A DNA stretch of 64,000 bases from Hippasteria phrygiana (lineage: Eukaryota; Echinodermata; Asteroidea; Valvatida; Goniasteridae), in NCBI GenBank assembly GCA_037893225.1, contig JAZGUH010000070.1, forward strand, positions 496,001 through 560,000, read 5' to 3'. The translations under genes and the position numbers were made by a program. This document shows positions 54,757-64,000 of the stretch, one piece after another. Position 1 is the stretch's first letter. Each line of letters starts with the position of its first letter. The notes beneath the pieces were generated by a model. It was given only the letters and a program-made list of their open reading frames with translations, did not search any database and had not been told where the DNA came from.

Positions 54757-55992
54757 GGTAGTATACAACATTTGCTTTTGCTGTAATTTTCAGAAATGAA
54801 TGGATTAAAAAAAATATATAAAAAATATGTTTGTATTATTATTATTATTATATATTTGTTATCATTTTTTAAAAGTATTTTATAGAGTACCGAAGTGATG
54901 ACGTCAATGCAATGTTTGGAGCCAGAATACTTTTGTTATTTTGTGTCAATGTGTTTGCACGACTGGCTGTTAACAAAGGAACAGTCGAAATCTACATCTT
55001 TTTGAGCCAGTTGTGCCAACTGACGTCAGACTTCGGTACTCTATAGCAAACACAACACTGACCGTTTAAAGTTGTGTGTATAGATACTGCGCTGGGAAAA
55101 CAGAAAAAAAATGCTGTTCTTGTAGTCTGATTCCTTGACCCTACTTCAGACAAAAATGAGCAATTGATAGACGTCGAGGAATTATCAGGTCAGGGAACTA
55201 GACTATTTCCAACGATGGTCGGCCGATCATCACTGAAATATGATATAAAAAATCAACTTTTCTTAAAAATGACACCACATCAGGTGCCATGATGCCACAT
55301 GATGCTCGAGACTGCAGTCAAGTAAGGCCTTTCATAGTAGTTCTGTATAGCTTTGTTTTTTCATGTTTGCAAATGTTGTATATATTACCTCTAATGTAGA
55401 TTGTATAATTATCTAAAACGCCCTACAAAATGTCGGTTTTTTCGGGAATAACGACGCGAACAAGATAATGTCACCGTCCACTGATTTTGTTGCTTGCTCC
55501 TAAACGCCTCTAAATGAAGAGCATTTTGTCAAACAATATCGCAGCCGAGTATAATTCAAAATAATTCTCCTTTAAATTGTAGTATACAACATTTGCAAAC
55601 ACCAAAAAACTACTAAATTATTACGAAATACCATCCTTGACTTTAAGTAAATAGCAGTCTCAAGCATCCTGTGAAATCATGGAACCTGATGTGCTGTCGT
55701 TTTCAGGGAAAGTGGAAATTTATGTTGTTTTCCCAACGATTGTCTGTAAATATTCTAGTCGCCGACCTGATAATTCCTTGATGTCTATAAATTACTCCGT
55801 TTTGTCTAATGTATGGTCAGGGAACCAGACTACTAGAACAATTTTTTCTCTCTCCGTTTTTCCAGCATCTATGCACACAAAACTACAAACAGGTCAGTGT
55901 TACAGTATTTGCTAGCACGCTATAAAATACTAAACCCCAAATCCATTTTGTTCCCCTGAAAATTACGGCAAAAGCAAATAGTGTATACTACC
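54757..55992. mobile_element. GGTAGTATAC foldback element, 1.24 kb
   Basis: Ends GGTAGTATACAACATTTGCT and inverted GGTAGTATACACTATTTGCT; the match extends about 37 bp to CTGAAAATTAC (54757-54793, 55956-55992). TTAA precedes the left end (54753-54756) and TTTAA follows the right. Inside, two copies of the family body lie in opposite orientation (55085-55410 minus, 55560-55870 plus), and a further inverted pair TATAGAGTACCGAAGT / ACTTCGGTACTCTATA sits at 54881-54896 and 55029-55046. Non-coding. An (ATT)n run is at 54836-54851. Confidence 0.75.
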
Positions 55993-55997
55993 TTTAA

Positions 55998-57550
55998 AAC
56001 TTGTATCATGATAACTTCCCTGCATCTTTTCTGTCGATATATCAACTATCTTCCATGACCAAATTGACTAACAAGAAAGGTAATGATCCGAAAAGGGTTG
56101 TCGGTACACTGCTCACAACGCTGATAAGTGTAAACCAAGCGAGCCGTAACTTTGGAGAAAATAATTTGAAAAACAAAATAGGCAAGCAAGGCTAAATGTT
56201 CAGGTCCGATAACTACAACCGCAGGCAATTTATTCAACTAATTTCAGTTTCGGCACTATGCAAAATCTAAAATCCGGCTTTAGCTTTAAAGCAACCCTAA
56301 ATACAGCAAAGCAAAGCTACCAGATCACAGGAATATCTGTCAAGGATAGCAAAAATGCACATTATTAAAATTCTGACGAATTAAATAATTTTTGGGATGA
56401 AATGTACACATTATTAATCCAACCTTAATTTCCAGGCGGCAGGTATGGTGACAATTCACAAGGTAAGTTTTAAACAACCAAATTCACTTTACGTTTCCTT
56501 GAAATGCGCTAATCAAGCAGGCAAACATATCAATGTACATTACTCCATCACTAAATGTAACATTTAAATTTGATGTTTTCCCACTAATGACACCGATTTT
56601 GTAAGGTATCATCCAATCAAGTATATTCAATACCGTACCATTTCTAATTACGTGAAGTCAATGAATCAATTTAATCTTAAATCGATTAAATTTGAAAAGA
56701 TTAAAAGTAATAAAATACCATGGCCAACTTAGTCGATTGGAGGTTCTTGATGTCGCAGTTTAGCAAGGTAGTATTTGCCAATTCTGAAAATTTAACATAA
56801 ATAAATACCAAATACGCATTTGTTTCTACAAAAATCAAGTCATCTATCATATCCCGTACAATTTTGGTATTGTACAACATAAATCTTGATTCATCAATTC
56901 ATGTACCTTCTCTATTTGACACAATGGCTAAAAAGAATTACATACTATAAACCAAACATTTCCACTCAATAATAACCGACTAGTCGATTCAACGCATACA
57001 GCAATTCGGTCGACATCAGTCTAATATTATAAGGCATAAATAACGGATGTAAAAGTAATAGGCGAACAGAAGAAAATTAGGGAACGAAAACTGAACCGCT
57101 CCCTACAAGCAACCTTCCCCCAAGACAGCAAGTGCAGGAATGACCAAGCCCACCTCAGCATGGGCGTATAGTCATTATGCATCGGTTGACTGACCACAAG
57201 CATCCAAATAATGCCATTGTGCCAGTCAACAACCCAGGCTGAAGCATTCATTGTCTCCCGACTTGCCTGGGCAAAGGCATCTCACCTATGCCATGCATAC
57301 TAAAGTTTCTTGCAAGATTCTCGGTTTACAATACAAACTATTTCACAATAAAGGTTTGTAAGCTTGTAAGGAAATTCCAATACCCCAAAAGAATTTTGAG
57401 TAATTGACCAATTGACCAAATTCCAAAGTCAATTGGTCACAATAGCTTTGTGACCGTGTTAAGTGTTTAAGCAGAGAATCAGAATATTTGGTTGAGAACC
57501 GTGTCCTTTCACTGATCTCGTCAGCGAATATTTTCTAGACAATTTTTTTC
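55998..57550. other. unassigned, AT-rich
   Basis: No gene or named repeat. At 57405-57440 the phrase CCAATTGACCAAATTCC and TCAATTGGTCA forms a small inverted pair. Confidence 0.35.
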
Positions 57551-57554
57551 TCAT

Positions 57555-58400
57555 TAAAGCCCCAGTCCCACTAGGACCTGCGATTTCCCGCGACCAGTTC
57601 AGTCGTGCGACAAGACTGGTCGTGGGTAGTCGTGGATATTTCCTGCGATTTGAGTCTAGAAGTCACATTGTAAGAGCAGTCGTGCAACCTGTAGAAGACT
57701 TGTTGCCGACTGAAAGCACCACTAATCGCACGACTGTCGTACGATTGGTAAGGTCCTGTCGCACGACTGGCTACGACCAATCGTGCGACAGGTGCCAACT
57801 GACTGTGACTGATCGTGCGACCGGTAGTGACTGGCTGCGACCGGTCTTGACCAGTCGTGAAACTGGTGGTGCGACTATAAATACAGGGCACGCAGAGCAT
57901 GCTGAGATGCCAGCAGAACAATACCCCGGCTGACCGGTCTTGGGCAGTGGCACGACCGACGCAGGACAACTAACGACTATTCATACGACTTTTCGTGGAG
58001 TCGCACGACTAGTCGTGCTTAGTCGTGCAATCAGGTCTACTCGCACGACAAGTTGTGCCAGTGGTCGTGGAAAGTCGTGCGACTGTCGGATGACACGAGA
58101 ATCCTACGATCAGCCACGACAACAAAAAATGAAGGACCACCCAAGACTTGTCCCACGACCATCGCACGACCGTCGCACGACAAATGAAGACTAGGCTCTG
58201 TCAAGATGCGACTACTTTAGTCGCAGCCAGGTTTTTGAACTATATCAAAAACCTCTCTGCGACTGATTTCGGTCGTGCGAATATCCAAGACTACCCACGA
58301 CCACCCAAGACTTGTGGCGCGACTTTTCTAAGATTGCCTGCGATTTCCAGTCGCAGCCTGTGGTAAGTTGTCGTATCTGCTAGTTGGATTGGGGCTTTAG
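57555..58400. mobile_element. TIR element dense in TCGTGCGAC, 0.85 kb
   Basis: Ends TAAAGCCCCAGTCCCACTAG and inverted TAAAGCCCCAATCCAACTAG. The interior is woven from TCGTGCGAC, GTCGCACGAC, TGGTCGTGG, GACTGGTCG and their complements over about 750 bp, plus GCGATTTC near both ends. Flanking target duplication is unclear (TA or imperfect TWA). Non-coding. Confidence 0.65.
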
Positions 58401-59233
58401 GTAACTTAAAATGAGGATCGCACGAGGGCGCTAGATACACTGCCGTCATTCAGACAATAATGTATAAGGTGACGTAAGCCTTTGGATCACGAGACCTGCG
58501 TTCGAATCATCTAACCTGTTTATTTCTTTTTCTTGTTCGAATTGTGATGTGGGGGATTTTTATTTCAAGGGAAAACAAGTCCGAGAAGCTGTCTTGCAGC
58601 TCACGTAGCCAAGTACACATAGCCAAGTACACACAAACACTCTGGCAATATTTCAGTAGGAAACAAATCGCATCCCGTATAAATTTAAGGCGCGTGCCAT
58701 TTGTCATTCTTTACCGTGTATATGAGGAATAAACTAGCGATTATTTAAACACACAGTGTGTGTGTGGAGGACAGGAAACCAAAATAATGGGGACAAAAGG
58801 CACTCGATTTACAAACTCTCTTTAGTACTGTTGAAATTATACAAAATGAGAGGGTTTAAAAATACTACCAAAAGAAGTCACCAGAAGGACAACAGGAAAT
58901 CGCTGAGACAAACTCAGGAGTAGTTTTCTTAGGCGCTGTTTTGTTACATTAGTTTTGTTGAAATGTGTCTACCAAAAATGCCTATTCGGCTTGTGACGTA
59001 CTATTTTTGGCATAACATTTAGGAACGTAATGGTCGATTAATGGTGCAAATTTGTGTACGTTTTTGTTGTGTGTAACCGTGTTAATTCAATACGTCCAAC
59101 ATGTTCCAGAAATATCTTTTTTAATATAGTCTGATCCTTCGTCATCCCCGCACCCTCCGTTTGTCAGTTTTTGTTACTGTGTTGCTAAGCCTTGGAGAAG
59201 GATTATGCCATGTTCAAAACGTATACAGTCTAA
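58401..59233. other. unassigned, with a weak tRNA-like scrap
   Basis: 58472-58520 (AAGCCTTTGGATCACGAGAC, then TGCGTTCGAATCATC) resembles a tRNA 3' half with B box. AAGTACACATAGCCAAGTAC at 58611-58633 is a short tandem duplication. No gene. Confidence 0.3.
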
Positions 59234-59976
59234 CTAGTGTTCATTCGTTTTGAACGTACACAGGACAGTCATTTACGTCTCAACCAATGAAATGACTTGC
59301 TTCTAACGCTCCGCCCACTGTTACTGCCCACCGTGACCGCCCACTACCTTACCTTTATTATTCAAATTGTACAGTGCTTCTATTAATTATAATAACAGGG
59401 CGAGAGGATTTTAACTCGTCCATCGGTACAAAAATCAGAATAACAAAAGATAATTCTACGCGGCAGGGTCTCGAACAGTGAGATGGAGTTGTGTACTGTA
59501 TTGCGACTACTGGATGTCATGACTTGATAAAGGAATGCATTTGAAACCGTAACCTGAGGTAATTATAATCGCTATTCGATCTCATGTTGACATTTTTCAA
59601 AAACATTTGTCTACCATTTTCCTACCAATAAAAGTAAATACAAATCAATCTATCTTACAGTTACATGTATACTGTCATCCTATTTCTTTAATCTCCGCCA
59701 AAAATATCAACAATATCACATGTATTACGAATAAATAATTATACATTTTGTCTTGACCTAAGACCGAAACGGAGGTCAGCTAATTTTGTTTAGTAAATTT
59801 TGGATCTAAGTAGTGACCGCACCCTGTCTGAGCCTTATTATCAAGTTCCTTGTGTTCCAAATGTCGTTACATAAAACTTATAAATTTATCTGTGATAATC
59901 ACAACTTAAGCAGCAACAAATTCATACGCTCATAAACAAAGCCTGTGTCTTTAAAAAATCGTAAACGTAAGACAGC

Positions 59977-60565
59977 GTCAGTCTTTAGAATAACAAGGCA
60001 TTTTGAACGCAAGAAAATAAGGCTATAAGGTGGGGTATGGTCGCTACTTAGACTTACAATAGAAACAGTACGTAGGATTTAAAAGGCTTAGGTAGGGTAC
60101 CGTCAGTCTTTAGAATTTGGAACGCAAGAAAACAATAAGGCTAAGGCGGGGTACGCTCGCTACTTAGACTTACAATAGAAACAGTACGTATGATTTTAAA
60201 GGCTTAGGTAGGGTACCGTCAGTCTTTAGAATTTGGAACGCAAGAAAACAATAAGGCTAAGGCGGGGTACGGTCGCTACTTAGACTTACAATAGAAACCG
60301 TACGTATGATTTTAAAGGCTTAGGTAGGGTACCGTCAGTCTTTAGAATTTGGAACGCAAGAAAACAATCAGGCTAAGGCGGGGTACGCTCGCTACTTAGA
60401 CTTACAATAGAAACAGTACGTAGGGTTTGAAAGGCTTAGGTAGGGTACCGTCAGTCTTTAGAATTTGGAACGCAAGAAAACAATAAGGCTAAGGCGGGGT
60501 ACGCTCGCTACTTAGATTTACAATAGAAACCGTACGTATGATTTTAAAGGCTTATATGGGTACCA
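59977..60565 (+). repeat. 116-bp tandem array, five units
   Basis: Units start at 59977, 60102, 60218, 60334 and 60450 with GTCAGTCTTTAGAA; then GGAACGCAAGAAAACAATAA, GGCGGGGTACGCTCGCTACT, TAGAxTTACAATAGAAAC and GTACGTATGATTTTAAAGGC. The first unit is 125 bp and more diverged, the others are 116 bp and nearly identical. A partial sixth follows. Confidence 0.85.
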
Positions 60566-60844
60566 TATTCATAAAACAATGCATTTGGAACGCAAGGAAA
60601 TGTTAGGGTTAATTAAGTAGACTATGGCCGGTATAGAATTAAAACAATATTTAAGCTTTACAAAGACTTGCGAAGGGTATTTTCAGTATTCAGAAACAGC
60701 ACGACATTGGGAAATACAAAAATAAATAAAAACCAACATTAAGTACTGTCACTCTGGCAGACAGACTAAAATGGGGCACGAAATGGGACACGCTCGGCAG
60801 ATAAATGCGAGGATGAGCATCAATGGTGAGGAGAGGGCACTGGC

Positions 60845-60960
60845 GGCGGAACGGGAGGGGGGGGGGGGGGGGCAGGGGGCATTTCTCCACCACTTTTCTA
60901 CTTGGGGGAAATCCCCCCCCCCCACTTTTGGCAGTTCCGCATAAATATAAACATAGAAAA
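60845..60960. repeat. poly(G)/poly(C) repeat with GGCAGTTCCGCA, second copy
   Basis: Same layout as 22860-22965: G run, CTTGGGGGAAAT, C run, CACTTTTGGCAGTTCCGCA. Confidence 0.55.
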
Positions 60961-61039
60961 AGAGTAGCCGGCCGGCGCTGCTTTGGCCCTCCCACTTTCA
61001 AAAGTGTTCCGCCACCTGTGAGGAGAGGGCACTTGTTCT

Positions 61040-61225
61040 GAATGCTTATCGCCTCCCCACCCCCACCCCCACCATGACCCCTACCCCGACCTTCTCCACC
61101 CCACCCTAACCACCCCTCACCCCAACCCCCACCACCACCACCCCAGACTCCCAGCCTGACATCCACCCTACCCCACCCTACCCAAACCTACCCAAACCCA
61201 CCCCACTCCCACCCATACCACCTCC
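61040..61225. repeat. pyrimidine-rich CCACCCC tract
   Basis: Nearly pure CCACCCC / CCTACCC / CCCAAACC words on the plus strand for about 180 bp, with a strong strand bias (very few G). Could form a C-rich/G-rich structure; no coding. Confidence 0.7.
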
Positions 61226-62024
61226 ACCCCAAACCAGTACTGCTGCAGTAAGCCTGCAGTGTAGGCATCACATTTCACACACATTTTAATTAATAATCAT
61301 ATTGCAGGACCTTTTCAGTCGACACTTTTCTCTAAATGCCTAAATGTTTCAAGGACCTTCAAATATTAACAAAATTAGCAACGACACTTTATAACCTTGA
61401 TGGAATTTACAATAAACAAATGTTATGTATGTTCCCATATGTTGAACATATTTCTGGAGACTACATACTGTTTGGATTGACCCAAAAGGTACTAAACAAA
61501 ATTAGCTGGCCTCCGTTCTGGTCTTAAATATGACCTTCATCAAAGACAACATTTATAATTATTTATTCTTAATACATGGGATATTGTTGATAAGATTTTG
61601 TAAGATTGTTTTGTATTTACTTTTATTGGTAAAAAATATGGTAGATGAACTTTTTTGAAAAATTTCAACATGAGATAGAGTAGTGCACTAAAGTGACCTC
61701 ATGTAGTATTTGAAATGCATTCTTTATCAAGTCATACATGTATAACGTCCAGTAGGAAAAATACAGTACACAACTCCATTTCACTGTTCCAGACGCTGCC
61801 GATTAGAATTTTCTTTTGTTATTCTGATTTTTGTACCGATGACGAGTTGAAATCCTCTTGCCATGTTATTATAATTAATACAAGCACTGTGTAATTTGAA
61901 TAATAAAAGTAAGGCAGTGGACGGTCACGGTGGGCAGTAACAGTGGGCGGAGCGTTATAAGCAAGGCATTATTTCATTGGCTGAGATGACCGTCCTGTGT
62001 TCGTTCAAAACGAATGAACACTAG

Positions 62025-62802
62025 TACATGTATCATCTGTTCAACGGAAACGAACGTCTGTGCTGCAAATTGTAGGAACCGACAGGAGAAAATCTGGTGC
62101 AGCGATGTCAACAAGGCTGTAGATTGGTCGATAGCTGTCAGCTGTCCTTATTACATTGAATAAGGTCTTTGTTCTGCTATGCATATACTCCTAATTATGT
62201 AAAATACCAAGTGACATAGACTGACACGTCCGTTCAAGATTCTGACCTGGAAAGGCACGATAGTTGACGCCCGCTGATTAGTCAAAATCTGGAGGTCAAT
62301 TGGTGGTTGTCTTGCATACGTAATTACTGCACGAACGTCCTAAATCATAGCTTAGAAGTCCAAACTTTTACCATTACATATTTCAAGTCTATCCTGTTCC
62401 CATTCAAGCAGTTTTTACCGGCCGATTTGCGAATTTTCGTTTTCGTTATTGGTCATTCAAATTCGCGTGGTTTTTACACATCTGATGAAATTAAGGTTTC
62501 TTTTTCACTGTTTAGGCATTCAAATTCATTTAAGCACCCAAGATTTTGTTCCTAATGTTTGTTTTCGTTTCGAGGCATTCTATTTCGTTTTGGTGCATTC
62601 AAGACTTCATTTGTTGCATTCTTACATTGAGTTTTCTGACATCCTTTGACGGCTGAAGCATTCAAATTAGCGAACGTCTGTGTGCATATGACGTATGACT
62701 ATGCTTTTCGTTTTGTATTTGTTTATGGGCAATAATTTTCATCAAATGGTCATTCAAATTAATATGATTTTTTAATTGATATATTTTCCTATTGTAACGG
62801 TC
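62025..62802. other. unassigned, with spaced GCATTCAAATT words
   Basis: CATTCAAATT recurs at 62454, 62517, 62660 and 62750 with related GCATTCTATTTCG and GCATTCAAGACTTCATT between. It may be a decayed minisatellite. No gene. Confidence 0.35.
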
Positions 62803-63443
62803 TGAAAATCTCCAGACTATCCGCAAATATAAAAAACTAGAAAAAGCCTGAATTTTCTCAGATGCAACAAATATATCAAAAAAGATCACACTGATTTATA
62901 AGAACAAAGAAACAATGTGATTTAATAATGAGAATATTCGAGAATCAACAGGGTTTAACAAGTGTAGAATTAAGAAAAGATCTTATACAATATATAACTT
63001 AAAAGATCTTACGGGCGAGGACCTATATAGGTGAGGGCTCAGACGACTTGGGCAGCTCTGCAATGCGCGAAGACTTGGGCGAGGACTTGGACGGCTTGGG
63101 CACTCAGAAACGGACAAGGACGACCCCAATAATACGAGCGAATACAGTTCTTTGGCGAGCTGGAACACGGGGCGAATTCACCTCAAAAACAGCCGAAGAG
63201 AGACGAAAAAACAGCGGAGGACGACACAAACTGGCCCCTGTCGCGAAAATATGGGGGATATAAGACCCCAATAAATTGACGATAGTTTACAGATAAATGT
63301 CTCTTTTCAGGAAATATAACTCAGCTCTAACTGTCTCCAGACGCTCCTACGCAGACGAGTCATATACAGGTCACAGGTCCGAATAAAACGGCTCAATGAA
63401 CTCGATAACCAAACTCCCAATGAAATTCTCCGTCCGTCTAAAG
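62803..63443 (-). repeat. LTR-like dispersed repeat, copy B
   Basis: Reverse-orientation copy of 1438-2068, clearly related with small indels. Copy B has an extra TTTATTGGGGTCTTATATCC near 63255-63275 that copy A lacks. Both copies stop at the same outer words, which supports a discrete unit. Confidence 0.55.
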
Positions 63444-64000
63444 TCCACCGTCGAAAATCTCAAGTCCTGATTTTGTTCTGAAGTCAGCCCGTTATAAAGA
63501 GTTTCCTACATTCTAGAAATTACTAAAATATCCAGAATTATCAAATTACGTCAGCTTCCGAATATAATCTTACAGAATTACGTCACATCTAAAAATAATC
63601 TTTTACACAGCTTCTCGAAAGAGCTGGCGTACACGAGATTGACCTAGAACTTAAACAACGTTGACCCATTCATTCACAGGGTCAACCGAGGTCGCACGCG
63701 TATGCAAATAAGTGACGCGTGGCATGTGAAAAAACATTTGTTTGTGCCGGTTGTACATAATACTGAATGAGGGGCGTATATACATTCCGTGAGGGGAATT
63801 TCCTAACACTGACAGCGTTTACTTGTGTACATAACACTATTGTCTTCTGAGGTTTTTATAAAAATTGTGCACAATTTATTATGGGAAATTCTGTAACCTT
63901 TATAATGTAACATCTTAACTGATATGAGGGATGGATGATGTAACGAACTAATGAAATAAAACGGGCTACAGAATTTTCTTTGTCACTGTTGATCTTTGTT
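63444..64000. other. unassigned right edge
   Basis: No gene or repeat recognised to the end of the window. Confidence 0.3.

Larger units (their letters stand above)
59238..62020. mobile_element. 2.8-kb element with 330-bp TIRs
   Basis: CTAG at 59234-59237 and 62021-62024 flanks TGTTCATTCGTTTTGAACG and its inverted match. The arms (59238-59560; 61690-62020) share CGCCCACTGTTACTGCCCAC, TTATAATAACAxGG, GAGGATTTxAACTCGTC, TTTTTGTACCGATGG-type words and GACTTGATAAAG. TG...CA-like ends and a 4-bp duplication recall Ginger-type elements, but no integrase is present. The middle holds the 116-bp tandem array and G/C-rich repeats. Confidence 0.7.

Noticed and set aside
60690..61166. Gly-rich 158-residue minus-strand frame
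   Set aside because: Produced by the CCACCCC tract and the poly(G)/poly(C) repeat.

Overview
The window looks like intergenic and intronic DNA from a repeat-rich metazoan genome. A marine invertebrate deuterostome is the best guess (echinoderm most likely, hemichordate or cephalochordate possible). The grounds are the mix of CR1/L2-, RTE-, Penelope- and Crypton-like remnants, a Ty3/Gypsy element, tRNA-headed SINE-like repeats, and a dispersed repeat ending in GGGCCCAATTTCAT that I associate from memory with such genomes. There is no operon structure, bacterial signal or CRISPR array. The species is not proven by anything here.

Only one convincing piece of a host gene is visible: a 665-bp exon at 19417-20081 (+) with good splice sites, encoding part of the ligand-binding domain of a class C GPCR of the calcium-sensing-receptor type. 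Everything else that I can name is mobile or repetitive DNA.

Layout. 1-3.2 kb: repeats, including an LTR-like unit (1438-2068) whose inverted partner lies at the other end (62803-63443). 3.2-10 kb: a Crypton-like recombinase remnant, a CR1-like LINE on the minus strand split by a TTAA-flanked element, minisatellites, a 0.95-kb TIR element built of GATCCACC repeats, and an inverted dimer of a tRNA-headed repeat. 11.2-13.1 kb: a 1.9-kb TTAA element. 16.0-17.4 kb: a Penelope-like element folded as an inverted repeat around a GIY-YIG endonuclease. 19.4-20.1 kb: the GPCR exon. 22.2-27.2 kb: a GTGCGAC-rich TIR element, then a 4.2-kb element with minisatellite TIRs and a 6-bp target duplication. 27.4-28.5 kb: small foldback elements, one carrying a SINE. 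28.6-48.9 kb: three copies of a roughly 2.5-kb noncoding repeat, between which lie a broken Ty3/Gypsy element (31.7-39.7 kb, with an L2-like LINE inserted in gag) and a broken RTE-like LINE (42.1-45.5 kb). 49-52.2 kb: a small TTAA element, Tc1-like and Crypton-like fragments, and a 938-bp TIR element with a 9-bp target duplication that carries a degenerate RecQ-type helicase fragment. 53-63 kb: Penelope fragments, a 1.2-kb foldback, a TCGTGCGAC-rich TIR element, and a 2.8-kb element with 330-bp TIRs and a 116-bp tandem array.

The insertions nest, so relative ages can be read: TTAA element into CR1 LINE, L2-like LINE into Gypsy gag, RTE LINE into a GGGCCC foldback, SINE into a piggyBac-like foldback. 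The most unusual signals are (1) the octamer TAGGCCTA, present ten times and at four sites shown by paralogous copies to be a six-base gain at a pre-existing TA, (2) the RecQ-carrying TIR element, and (3) the 4.2-kb element with minisatellite TIRs.
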